A stretch of 64,000 bases of DNA from Balneolaceae bacterium (GTDB taxonomy: Bacteria > Bacteroidota > Rhodothermia > Balneolales > Balneolaceae): the NCBI GenBank assembly GCA_009711805.1, contig VEMX01000007.1:79489-143488 (forward strand), in the 5' to 3' direction. This document shows, piece after piece, positions 44,777 to 52,664 of this stretch; within the stretch, counting starts at the first letter, position 1, and the number at the start of each line of letters is the position of its first letter. The notes beneath the pieces were generated by a model. It saw only the letters and a list, made by a program, of their open reading frames with translations. It was not told the origin of the DNA and made no database searches. The translations under genes and the position numbers were made by a program.

Positions 44777-44910
44777 AAGTGTTGAATGTATCTCAACCCG
44801 AATGCCCGGTGTTTGAATTAAAGCTCTCCCTTTTCCCTTCTCACATATTGCAATCGAGCAGATTACTCGCCTTTTAGAAGACATTTATATTCCATGACTC
44901 ACCATCATCT

Positions 44911-44950
44911 CAAAACAAAAAAATCCCGCCCGGAAAACCGAACGAGATTT
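44911..44950 (-). terminator. Rho-independent terminator after dnaK
   Basis: On the minus strand AAATCTCGTTCGG pairs with CCGGGCGGGATTT (13 pairs including G-U) across a TTTT loop and is followed by TTTTTTGTTTTG, 29 bp after the dnaK stop. Confidence 0.9.
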
Positions 44951-44979
44951 TAAATGTATTGTAACCTAAAAGAGATTAT

Positions 44980-46959
44980 TTACTTCTCATCTTCATCATC
45001 AACTACTTCGTAGTCAGCGTCAACGGCTTCTTCGCCACTCTCGTCGCTACTTTCAGTTGTTGATTCGGCTCCATCGGCTCCCGGTGTTGGGCCGCCTGCA
45101 GCTCCTGCACCTGCTCCCGGTCCTCCGGCAGCGCCTGCGCCAGCAGCAGCTTCTTCCTGGGAAGCCTTATAGATTTCCTGAGAAGCGGCTGACCATGCCT
45201 CGTTCACAGCATCAATGGCTGAGTCGATCTCATCCATATTTTCTGCTTTGTGCACTTCTTCGAGGTGCTCAACTGCTTCGTTAATCTTTGTTTTATTGTC
45301 TTCTGAAATCTTGTCACCGTACTCTTCAAGCTGCTGCTTGGTGGAGAAGATAAGGCCATCTGCCTTGTTCAGCTTCTCAATACGTTCACGAAGTTCTTTG
45401 TCTTCCTCTTCGTGCTCTTCGGCAGCTTGCTTCATTTTTTCGATTTCCTCATCAGACAATCCTGAAGAAGATTCGATTCGAATACTTTGTTCTTTACCCG
45501 TTCCTTTATCCTTGGCTGTGATATTCAACACACCATTGGCGTCAAGATCGAAGGTAACTTCAACCTGAGGCACTCCGCGAGGGGCCGGTGGTATTCCATC
45601 CAGGTGGAAACGTCCCAGGGTACGGTTATCCTGTGATTTGGCTCGCTCACCCTGCAATACATGAATCTCTACACTCGACTGGTTGTCGGCGGCAGTAGAA
45701 AATACCTGCGACTTGCTGGTTGGGATTGTGCTGTTAGCCTCAATCAGAGGAGTCATCACTCCACCCAGGGTTTCAATTCCCAGTGTAAGGGGGGTTACAT
45801 CCAGAAGTACTACATCTTCAACATCACCAGATAATACACCGCCTTGTATGGCCGCACCTACGGCTACAACTTCATCAGGGTTTACACCTTTACTTGGATC
45901 CTTGCCAAAAAACTCTTTAACCGCTTCCTGAATTTTGGGGATACGTGTTGATCCACCAACCAGTATTACCTGGTCAATATCACTTTTAGAGAAATCCGCA
46001 TCCTTTAATGCTTTTTCACATGGGCTAATGGTTCGTTTCACCAGATCATCTACTAACTGCTCAAACTTGGAGCGGCTAATATCTATATCCAAATGCTTTG
46101 GTCCAGAATCGGTTGCCGTTACAAATGGCAGGTTCACATTGGTTTTTTGTGAACTTGAAAGTTCAATCTTGGCTTTTTCGGCTGCATCTTTCAGACGCTG
46201 CATCGCCATTGGGTCTTCTCTTAGATCAACTCCTTCATCCTTTTTAAATTCATCAGCCAGATAATTAATCAGGCGAGAGTCAAAATCATCTCCACCAAGG
46301 TGAGTGTCACCGTGGGTGGACTTCACTTCAAATACTCCGTCACCTAACTCAAGGATAGATACGTCAAATGTACCTCCACCAAGGTCATATACTACAATGG
46401 TCTGGTCATCATCTTTTTTGTCCAGTCCATATGCCAGGGATGCGGCGGTTGGTTCGTTAATAATTCGTTTTACTTCCAGGCCTGAAATTTTACCTGCTTC
46501 CTGTGTTGCCTTACGCTGAGCATCATTAAAGTAAGCGGGTACCGTAATTACGGCTTCTGTTACTTTTTCACCCAGGTATTCCTCCGCAGTCTGTTTCATT
46601 TTTTGAAGGACCATCGCTGAAATTTCCTGAGGTGCATACATACGATCTTCAATTTTGACACGCGCTGTACCGTCATCAGCTTTAGCTACTTCGTAAGCAA
46701 CCTGCTTGGTTTCACCTTTTACTTCGTTAAACATGCGCCCCATGAATCGCTTCACAGAGGCAACGGTTTTATCCGGGTTTGTAATCGCCTGTCGCTTAGC
46801 CGGTGCTCCTACAAGCCGCTCTCCATCTTTTGAAAAAGCAACTACAGAAGGTGTAGTTCGTCCGCCCTCGCTATTCTGAATTACAACCGGTTCATTGCCT
46901 TCCATTACGGCAACGCACGAGTTTGTAGTTCCTAAGTCAATTCCTATGATTTTTCCCAT
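44980..46959 (-). CDS. dnaK: Chaperone protein DnaK (Hsp70)
   Basis: ATP-driven folding chaperone, 659 residues. Nucleotide-binding domain opens with [28 protein letters not shown] and [14 protein letters not shown] are present. The substrate-binding domain begins at [13 protein letters not shown]. The C-terminal lid ends in a Gly/Ala/Pro-rich linker and an acidic tail ([17 protein letters not shown]). grpE and dnaJ are not adjacent; hsp20 lies 190 bp upstream on the same strand. No CIRCE element (TTAGCACTC-N9-GAGTGCTAA) is visible upstream. Confidence 0.98.
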   Translation of the reverse strand: MGKIIGIDLGTTNSCVAVMEGNEPVVIQNSEGGRTTPSVVAFSKDGERLVGAPAKRQAITNPDKTVASVKRFMGRMFNEVKGETKQVAYEVAKADDGTARVKIEDRMYAPQEISAMVLQKMKQTAEEYLGEKVTEAVITVPAYFNDAQRKATQEAGKISGLEVKRIINEPTAASLAYGLDKKDDDQTIVVYDLGGGTFDVSILELGDGVFEVKSTHGDTHLGGDDFDSRLINYLADEFKKDEGVDLREDPMAMQRLKDAAEKAKIELSSSQKTNVNLPFVTATDSGPKHLDIDISRSKFEQLVDDLVKRTISPCEKALKDADFSKSDIDQVILVGGSTRIPKIQEAVKEFFGKDPSKGVNPDEVVAVGAAIQGGVLSGDVEDVVLLDVTPLTLGIETLGGVMTPLIEANSTIPTSKSQVFSTAADNQSSVEIHVLQGERAKSQDNRTLGRFHLDGIPPAPRGVPQVEVTFDLDANGVLNITAKDKGTGKEQSIRIESSSGLSDEEIEKMKQAAEEHEEEDKELRERIEKLNKADGLIFSTKQQLEEYGDKISEDNKTKINEAVEHLEEVHKAENMDEIDSAIDAVNEAWSAASQEIYKASQEEAAAGAGAAGGPGAGAGAAGGPTPGADGAESTTESSDESGEEAVDADYEVVDDEDEK

Positions 46960-47040
46960 TGGTATAATCTATTTACTTTTATTGTTATAAATATTCTTTT
47001 GATGCGATTTTTCTTCAAAAATCAATTTCTAAATTTGTTA

Positions 47041-47148
47041 GTGACGAAGTGAGAAAGTGATGAAGTAGTTAATTTAAACTTTTTGTTCATATGCCGAGAC
47101 TTCTTCAAATTTTTTATCGGCCTACTTTATCACTCATCACTTCATCAC
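47041..47148. repeat. Long imperfect inverted repeat between hsp20 and dnaK
   Basis: A left arm at 47041-47068 (GTGACGAAGTGAG, AAGTGATGAAGTAG) and a right arm at 47122-47148 (CTACTTTATCACTCATCAC, TTCATCAC) pair over about 27 nt with a few mismatches. It begins 2 bp after the hsp20 stop, read on the minus strand, and lies upstream of dnaK, so it could terminate hsp20 or shape the dnaK leader. It shares its words with the hairpin at 16667-16696. Confidence 0.6.
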
Positions 47149-47150
47149 TC

Positions 47151-47585
47151 CTACTTAACCGGAATTGATTGGGAGTCTTTCAACGCTTCCGATTTCGGCA
47201 TAGCAATCGTTAACACTCCATTCCTGAAATTGGCTTTTATTTCGGCCGCATTTACATCTTGTGGCACGGCAAAAGAGCGTGCAAATGCTCCTCTTTTGCG
47301 TTCCTGCCGCTTGAATTCTTCACCATCTCCTGCTTTAACTTCACGCTCACCTTTTACAGTAAGCACGCTGTTCTTCAGGGCAATGCCTATTTCTTTTTTA
47401 GACAGCCCGGGCAGATCAAGCAGAATTTTAAATTCTTCTTCGCTTTCTACTATATCACAATCAGGAGCAAAGTCTTTGTCTTCATTAGCCAGAGGTACCA
47501 CTTTCTCTACAAATTGCTGGATGTCTTTACCCAGTTTGGATAAGTGCCGCTCCACTTCTATGCCAAATTCTGTAAAATCTCCCAT
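47151..47585 (-). CDS. Small heat shock protein, Hsp20/alpha-crystallin family
   Basis: A 144-residue ATP-independent holdase. The alpha-crystallin domain spans about 40-135: DIVESEEEFKILLDLPGLSKKEIGIALKNSVLTVKGERE, with the conserved AEIKANFRNGVLTIAMPKSE end containing the N-G-V-L motif. The C-terminal IPVK supplies a short I-x-V-like tail for oligomers. Adjacent to dnaK on the same strand, which suits a joint heat-shock role, although a long inverted repeat separates them. Confidence 0.92.
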   Translation of the reverse strand: MGDFTEFGIEVERHLSKLGKDIQQFVEKVVPLANEDKDFAPDCDIVESEEEFKILLDLPGLSKKEIGIALKNSVLTVKGEREVKAGDGEEFKRQERKRGAFARSFAVPQDVNAAEIKANFRNGVLTIAMPKSEALKDSQSIPVK

Positions 47586-47763
47586 ATGCTTTCCGGTCTT
47601 TGTTTAAAGTCATTGTTGAATAAGCAATCCCAATGCCAAGCCGCCGGGCTGATTTGAAAACTGCCGTATTGACGGACGGAATGTCAGGTGGGGCAAATAG
47701 AGCATGGCTAAATTTAATTGAGACTGGAGGAAAGCAACCATTAACACATATAAACCAGTAGGG

Positions 47764-47785
47764 GCGTGGCCATCACATACGCCCC
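47764..47785. repeat. GGGGCGT hairpin, widespread-repeat type
   Basis: GGGGCGT and ACGCCCC flank a short loop (GGCCATCACAT). Similar GTAGGGGCGTA...TACGCCCC hairpins are, from memory, scattered in many unrelated bacteria. Boundaries are approximate. Confidence 0.45.
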
Positions 47786-47829
47786 GATAGGTAGTGAGGT
47801 GTGGCTACACAGAGCCCACAGTGGAGGCA

Positions 47830-48160
47830 CAGAGTTCACAGAGGGTTACGGAGTACGTCTTTAGATCTGGGCAATAATTCCCACCAAGGCTCATTCATTC
47901 AGAGCGCGCCCCCGTAGGGATGCCAAGGCAGATGAATCTTCTCATGAGCTGCTTCTGTACGCAATAAAAACATACATCCCTAAAACACGCCCGAGCCAAC
48001 CTTCGGCCGAACACACAGCTTTTACCTCAATCCGGGCGAAGGTTTGGTGGTTGGCTGCATCCCCCCCGGACTTCGTCCGAGGCTATTGATGCCGTCCCCT
48101 TGGGACTGGGTTCAGGAGGGCTCCTTAATACTCTAACACATGAGCACTTTAGCACATCAA
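47830..48160 (+). repeat. Long direct repeat, left copy
   Basis: Modules in order: CACAGAG words, GGCAATAAT, TCTCATGAGCTGC, CTGTACGCAATAAAAACATA, TACATCCCTAAAACAC, the CCCCGGACTTCGTCC segment, GGCTATTGATGCCGTCCCC, and ACACATGAGCAC. The same order recurs at 51050-51374 beyond the two lipoprotein genes. Confidence 0.75.
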
Positions 48161-48202
48161 CACACAAAAACTGCCTCTCCTGTTTCTTTACCAAATATCA
48201 CA

Positions 48203-49282
48203 CTACAATTCATACTTGTACAAACTGTAAGCTCCCAAACTGTCTTTTGCTATAGAATACAGATACCGATCCTCTTCATCAACAACGATCAGTGTTGCAA
48301 GCTTGTCAAGATTATATTGCTTTATCGGATTTCCATCCCAATCGAACTGCAAAACTCTATTTCCAGAATTGTATTTATCTGCTCCCTCTTCATACTTTGC
48401 TCCCGAATATAACGCATAAAAAAACTGTTCTGTTGAAGCTAAATATTTATATCCGCCCTTATTCTCAGGTAACATTTTCACTGAAAAGATATTTGCTGTT
48501 GATTCATCTTCAAATAATGGTGGACTGGAATGAATGCTTTTTATAACATATAATGAATCGTCCATCAGACTAAGTACATCAATATTGGGCGAACCGGTAG
48601 TAGCAGCTACAAACATCTTCCCAGAAGGATGTACAGAAAAGTGTGATTGAAATGCCATGCCCAGTGATTGATTTTTTATGTTTTCAAACAGATCTTGAAA
48701 TGGATATTTGAGCTGTGCACTTAACAACTTTCCATTGCCATCTGCCAGGCCAAATCGTCCATCATTAAAAAAACCAGTCCCTATAAATCTGTCATCACTA
48801 ATCTTAGCAACTTTTGAATATCCGGTATTTATCTCGTTGGTCTTCGATATTGTATACCCGGAAGTATCAGCTAAAACTTTAGGGATAGATACTTCACTAA
48901 ATGAAAAGAAACTTCTATTGTTAATTCCAATACTTTCCCTCTTATTAGGTATCCGGCTTAGCATAGCAGGAAAGGAAAACTCATCCGGCCCACGCCCTTC
49001 TCTTCCAAAAATTCTGATATTCTCATTCGTTGTCAGATTATTTATGCTAAAGAAAAATTTATCCTCTTCAACCTCATATCTATCATGTATAATTAATAAT
49101 GAATCTAATAAGAGCATATTTAATGGTATACTAAACTGCAACCCCTCAATATCAATCCGCTCTCCTGATACATTTTCTTCTACCTCAAACAATTCCACAG
49201 GTTCTCGATATTCATTTTTAGTACAAGACCATTGAATAAAAAAGCAGCTTAACAATAGTAAAAGAATAAATCGTCTATTCAT
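48203..49282 (-). CDS. 6-bladed beta-propeller lipoprotein
   Basis: A 359-residue predicted lipoprotein (MNRRFILLLLLSCFFIQWSC, lipidation at C20; the lipobox is a little unusual). The mature chain alternates beta strands and carries the box GREGRGPDEF at 93-102, shared with its neighbour and with the protein at 18-19 kb. It resembles the BF3164/TolB-like propellers of Bacteroidota; the role is unknown, possibly surface binding. It lies 141 bp downstream of its paralogue on the same strand, and both are enclosed by direct repeats. Confidence 0.78.
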   Translation of the reverse strand: MNRRFILLLLLSCFFIQWSCTKNEYREPVELFEVEENVSGERIDIEGLQFSIPLNMLLLDSLLIIHDRYEVEEDKFFFSINNLTTNENIRIFGREGRGPDEFSFPAMLSRIPNKRESIGINNRSFFSFSEVSIPKVLADTSGYTISKTNEINTGYSKVAKISDDRFIGTGFFNDGRFGLADGNGKLLSAQLKYPFQDLFENIKNQSLGMAFQSHFSVHPSGKMFVAATTGSPNIDVLSLMDDSLYVIKSIHSSPPLFEDESTANIFSVKMLPENKGGYKYLASTEQFFYALYSGAKYEEGADKYNSGNRVLQFDWDGNPIKQYNLDKLATLIVVDEEDRYLYSIAKDSLGAYSLYKYEL

Positions 49283-49423
49283 TATTTCCTGAGATTTAAG
49301 TAGAACTTGTTGCCTGCCATAATTATTTGATTAATTAACTTATTGTTAATAGGTACATTCTGTTATTAGCAACGTAAAAACCTATCCATATAACAAAGTA
49401 TGACACATTCAATACAAACCACT

Positions 49424-50632
49424 CTATTGCATATCTATTCGATAACTCCGAACCACCTCGCCCCCCTTATCCTCATCCATACTTTTTGTGTAGATCTTAT
49501 CATTTCTTACCGCTTCTATCGATTCCCCTGACGACAGTACAAATTTAGCTAATAGCTTTCCCAATGGAGCAAGCACCCACCACTCATGATACTCTTTATC
49601 ATCTATGATTGTAGCTATCCACATACGTTCTTTGTCATCTATCAGCATTGAATGGATTGCCGGCCAGGTTTCTGGGTAATCTGCACTTTCTACCACACTG
49701 TGTAAGGTGTGATAAAACTCAGCCAACACCTCACTTTCCTCTAACGGATCGTTATTGAAGGGATAATAAATCGCCCGCTGATATGTGCCGTCAGCATCAT
49801 ATTTCTGAATTAAAAATTCTGCCGTATTAACATGATAAATACTACCTTCAGCAGATAATTTAACAATCCCATGTGTACTGAATGGCAATACAATGCCAAC
49901 CAGCTGTCCCCCTGTTTTTCTGCCCGAGTGGGTTTGCTTTCTTTGCTGTTTGACAATCAAATCAGATTTAATATTTCCATCTTTGTCTGCTTTATAATAA
50001 CCAAAGTGATGGGTGCTTTCTTCCTTCTGTAATCTTAAAGCTGTTAGAAATTCTCCGTCATTCAACCTGAGAAAAGTAGCAGGATATAAACTCAATGCCC
50101 CTTCTGGTATATCTTGCCCCTGGTAATCAATAGAAATGGACTGATCTAACTTAACCGGATCTAAATTAAAAATGCTTATACGAACAGATCTTGAATCATA
50201 GACCATTAATTGAGACTTGTAAATTTGAATGGATGTAATTTCTTCGAACTCACCCGGGCCCCGCCCCCGTCTGCCAATATTCGTTAGCTCTTTACCATCC
50301 GGAGCATACACGCGAATTGTGCCTTCTCCCTTATCTGCCCTGTATACTTTTCCTTTACCATCAACAGCCGTTTCTTCACCAAAACCACGAGTGGGCGGCA
50401 TTAATGCAGGGTAAATAGTGCCATACTCTCGATCTTCCCGCAACTGAATTTTGTATGTCGGTTCTGTATCAGCGGTAAAAGCACTGAGGTTATTTAAATC
50501 TTTTAAACGCTCTGGTACATCTATAGAAGCAAGATTCCCAGAATCTACCTTTACTTGTTCTTTTTGCTTTGACACACATCCTGAAGCGATCCAAAACACC
50601 AATAGAAAAAATATATTCAGAATCTTTTTCAT
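49424..50632 (-). CDS. 6-bladed beta-propeller lipoprotein, paralogue
   Basis: A 402-residue predicted lipoprotein (MKKILNIFFLLVFWIASGC, C19). Blade-like strands follow, including KVYRADKGEGTIRVYAPDGKEL, with GRRGRGPGEF at 120-129. Same family as the downstream gene and the 18-kb gene, but with little overall identity by eye, so the duplication is old or the genes were gathered separately. The ATG at 50632 gives a signal peptide; 20 upstream in-frame residues do not. Confidence 0.78.
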   Translation of the reverse strand: MKKILNIFFLLVFWIASGCVSKQKEQVKVDSGNLASIDVPERLKDLNNLSAFTADTEPTYKIQLREDREYGTIYPALMPPTRGFGEETAVDGKGKVYRADKGEGTIRVYAPDGKELTNIGRRGRGPGEFEEITSIQIYKSQLMVYDSRSVRISIFNLDPVKLDQSISIDYQGQDIPEGALSLYPATFLRLNDGEFLTALRLQKEESTHHFGYYKADKDGNIKSDLIVKQQRKQTHSGRKTGGQLVGIVLPFSTHGIVKLSAEGSIYHVNTAEFLIQKYDADGTYQRAIYYPFNNDPLEESEVLAEFYHTLHSVVESADYPETWPAIHSMLIDDKERMWIATIIDDKEYHEWWVLAPLGKLLAKFVLSSGESIEAVRNDKIYTKSMDEDKGGEVVRSYRIDMQ

Positions 50633-50886
50633 AAAGTCTTTTATTAAACGATAATCAGCATTCCACCCATTAATACTATCTTGATAATACAATATTATAG
50701 TTACAAATAAAACTTACACTTACATGGAACCATCATTGTTTAAAATGTTCAAATAATGATGCCTGAGGGGGAGTGTTAAAAACAAAAAATGGGCACTCAT
50801 TGTAAATTCCCGAGGTCTTCTCGCTACAAAACAAATGATCTCTAACACAATGACACTCGAACATATTACCTCCACCCCCCCCTCAT
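50633..50886. other. Intergenic region, no feature seen
   Basis: AT-rich DNA upstream of the lipoprotein gene with no gene or clear promoter. GAGTG...CACTC words at about 50771-50799 could form a weak hairpin. Repeat modules begin at about 50887 and fill the rest of the gap to aroA. Confidence 0.5.
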
Positions 50887-51012
50887 CCCAACCTCCGGAT
50901 GAGAACATAGCCTTTATTCATTATCCGGGCGGAGGTTTGTTTGTCATGGTCTTTCACCCCGGACTCCGTCCGGGGCTATTGCTACCGTCCCGTTGGGACT
51001 GGGATACATGTA
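50887..51012 (+). repeat. Partial copy of the direct-repeat module
   Basis: Carries only the second half of the long repeat: GAACATAGCCTTTA, GGAGGTTTGTTTGTCATGG, CCCCGGACTCCGTCCGGGG, GCTATTGCTACCGTCCCG. It sits just before the full right copy. The CCCCGGACTCCGTCCGGGG core is itself a palindrome. Confidence 0.7.
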
Positions 51013-51049
51013 CAGGCAAGGAAACGCTAGCACCAAAACACATTAACAG

Positions 51050-51374
51050 AGAAACTCAGAGTTTCACAAAGGATTATGAAACACTATAGATCCAGGCAAT
51101 AATTTCGATAAGGAGGTCATCCAGATCCCGAATATTTCGGGAGATGGATCCTCTCATGAGCTGCCTCTGTACGCAATAAAAACATACATCCCTAAAACAC
51201 CTTCGAACCACCCTTCGCCAGAACACATAGCCTTTACCCCAATTCAGACAGAGGTTTGTTTGTCATGGCTCTTTTACCGGGGCTATTGATGTTGCCCCCT
51301 TGGGGCTAAGAGGAGAGGTAAGGTAAACAAACATGCTACCACCCAAACACGTGAGTACTCTGACACATGCTCAC
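51050..51374 (+). repeat. Long direct repeat, right copy
   Basis: Same module order as 47830-48160, including a long identical stretch through CTGTACGCAATAAAAACATA and TACATCCCTAAAACAC, then GCTATTGATGTTGCCCCC and ACACATGCTCAC. It ends at the aroA stop codon and contains the hairpin TCCCGAATATTTCGGGA (about 51126-51142). Confidence 0.75.
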
Positions 51375-52664
51375 TTAATTGCCAGAAGCAGCCTTTAAAT
51401 GCTGCCAAAACTCCGGATAGGAGACAGCGGCGCTTTCAGCATCTATAACTTTGCTGGGATTCGTTCCTTTCAGGGATAAGATTGAAGCAGCCATGGCAAT
51501 GCGATGATCGTGGTAGCTCTTGAATTCTGCGGAATCGAAGGTGAAATCGGGGTTACCATGAATGATAAAGCCATCTTCCTTCTCTTCAAAGTCAGCACCC
51601 ACTGCCCGCAGAATTTCTCCTGTGGCCATAATACGGTCGGTTTCTTTATGGCGAAGCTCGCCTGCGCCGGATATCTCCGAAATACCCTCGGCAAATAACA
51701 TAGCAATGGCTATCACGGGAAGTTCATCTATACAATTAGGGATTATGTTTGGATCGAGTTTAATGGCCCTCAGGTCCGAGCTTTTAACTACGATATCACC
51801 TACAGGCTCAGCGCCTTCCTGCCGTTCGTTCTCAATGGTAATGTCGGCGCCCATCTCTTCTAATACTCCTAAAAGGGCATTACGGCTAGGGTTCAATCCT
51901 GTACCTGAAAGCATGATTTCTGCATCATTATGAATAGCTCCAGCTACCAGCCAGAATGCAGCAGAGGAGAAATCACCCGGTATAGTATAGCTTTGGTTGG
52001 GAATCTCATCCGCCCGGCTGGCCGAAATAATTTTTCGCCCATGGGTAACTACCGAATCCAGTTCAAGCAACCGCTCGGTATGGTCGCGACTTGGCAGTAT
52101 TTCTATCACCTGGGTTACATCTTCCCCAAACAATCCGGCCAGCAGAATACAAGATTTAAGCTGGGCACTGGGGATGGGCAGTTCGTATTTCATAGGTTTC
52201 AACCCATCGTTACAGGTTACAAAAAGGGGAGCATAGGCACTGTTGCGGGCCAAAATATGAGCCCCCATTTTCTCAAGAGGGTTTATAATTCGGGTCATGG
52301 TACGGCCTGAAAGGGATTCATCGCCCACCAGTCGTGCCGGAACACATGAGCCCACCAACACCCCCGACAACAGCCGCATGGCTGTACCTGAATTACCGCA
52401 ATCCAGATCTTTCTCAGGCTTTCGGAGCCCTCTGCGACCTGTTCCGGTTATAAGTAAACTCTCGTTGCTGCGTTTAACCTGCGCTCCCATCTGTTGTACA
52501 CAACTTAAGGTGCTATTCGGGTCTTCCGCCTTAGAAAAATTTTTAACTTCGGATATTCCATCGTGCAGCAAAGAAAATATTGCAGCCCGTTGTGAAATGG
52601 ATTTATCTGGGGGAGGGATTATCTCACCTCTCAGTGAGTTTGCCGGCTTAATTTCTTTAATCAT
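51375..52664 (-). CDS. aroA: 3-phosphoshikimate 1-carboxyvinyltransferase (EPSP synthase)
   Basis: Sixth step of the shikimate pathway: joins PEP to shikimate 3-phosphate. 429 residues from the chosen ATG. PPPDKSISQRAAIFSLL (with K21), the PEP-site DCGNSGTAMRLLSG, LVGDESLSGRTMTR, and RHKETDRI are present, as is CIDELPVIAIAM with the catalytic aspartate. The ATG overlaps the stop of the upstream TPR gene in ATGA, and 41 further in-frame residues upstream are not family-like. It is the last gene of a six-gene operon; no other shikimate gene is nearby. Confidence 0.95.
   Translation of the reverse strand: MIKEIKPANSLRGEIIPPPDKSISQRAAIFSLLHDGISEVKNFSKAEDPNSTLSCVQQMGAQVKRSNESLLITGTGRRGLRKPEKDLDCGNSGTAMRLLSGVLVGSCVPARLVGDESLSGRTMTRIINPLEKMGAHILARNSAYAPLFVTCNDGLKPMKYELPIPSAQLKSCILLAGLFGEDVTQVIEILPSRDHTERLLELDSVVTHGRKIISASRADEIPNQSYTIPGDFSSAAFWLVAGAIHNDAEIMLSGTGLNPSRNALLGVLEEMGADITIENERQEGAEPVGDIVVKSSDLRAIKLDPNIIPNCIDELPVIAIAMLFAEGISEISGAGELRHKETDRIMATGEILRAVGADFEEKEDGFIIHGNPDFTFDSAEFKSYHDHRIAMAASILSLKGTNPSKVIDAESAAVSYPEFWQHLKAASGN

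Larger units (their letters stand above)
47586..48202. other. 617-bp repeat-rich intergenic region
   Basis: Between hsp20 and the first beta-propeller lipoprotein gene. No gene is seen. It contains a GGGGCG hairpin (47761-47783), CACAGAG-type words (about 47810-47860) and one arm of the direct repeat that brackets the lipoprotein pair. Confidence 0.7.

Noticed and set aside
46960..47150. CIRCE/HrcA operator before dnaK
   Set aside because: No TTAGCACTC-N9-GAGTGCTAA palindrome on either strand; only the GTGATGAAG inverted repeat is present.
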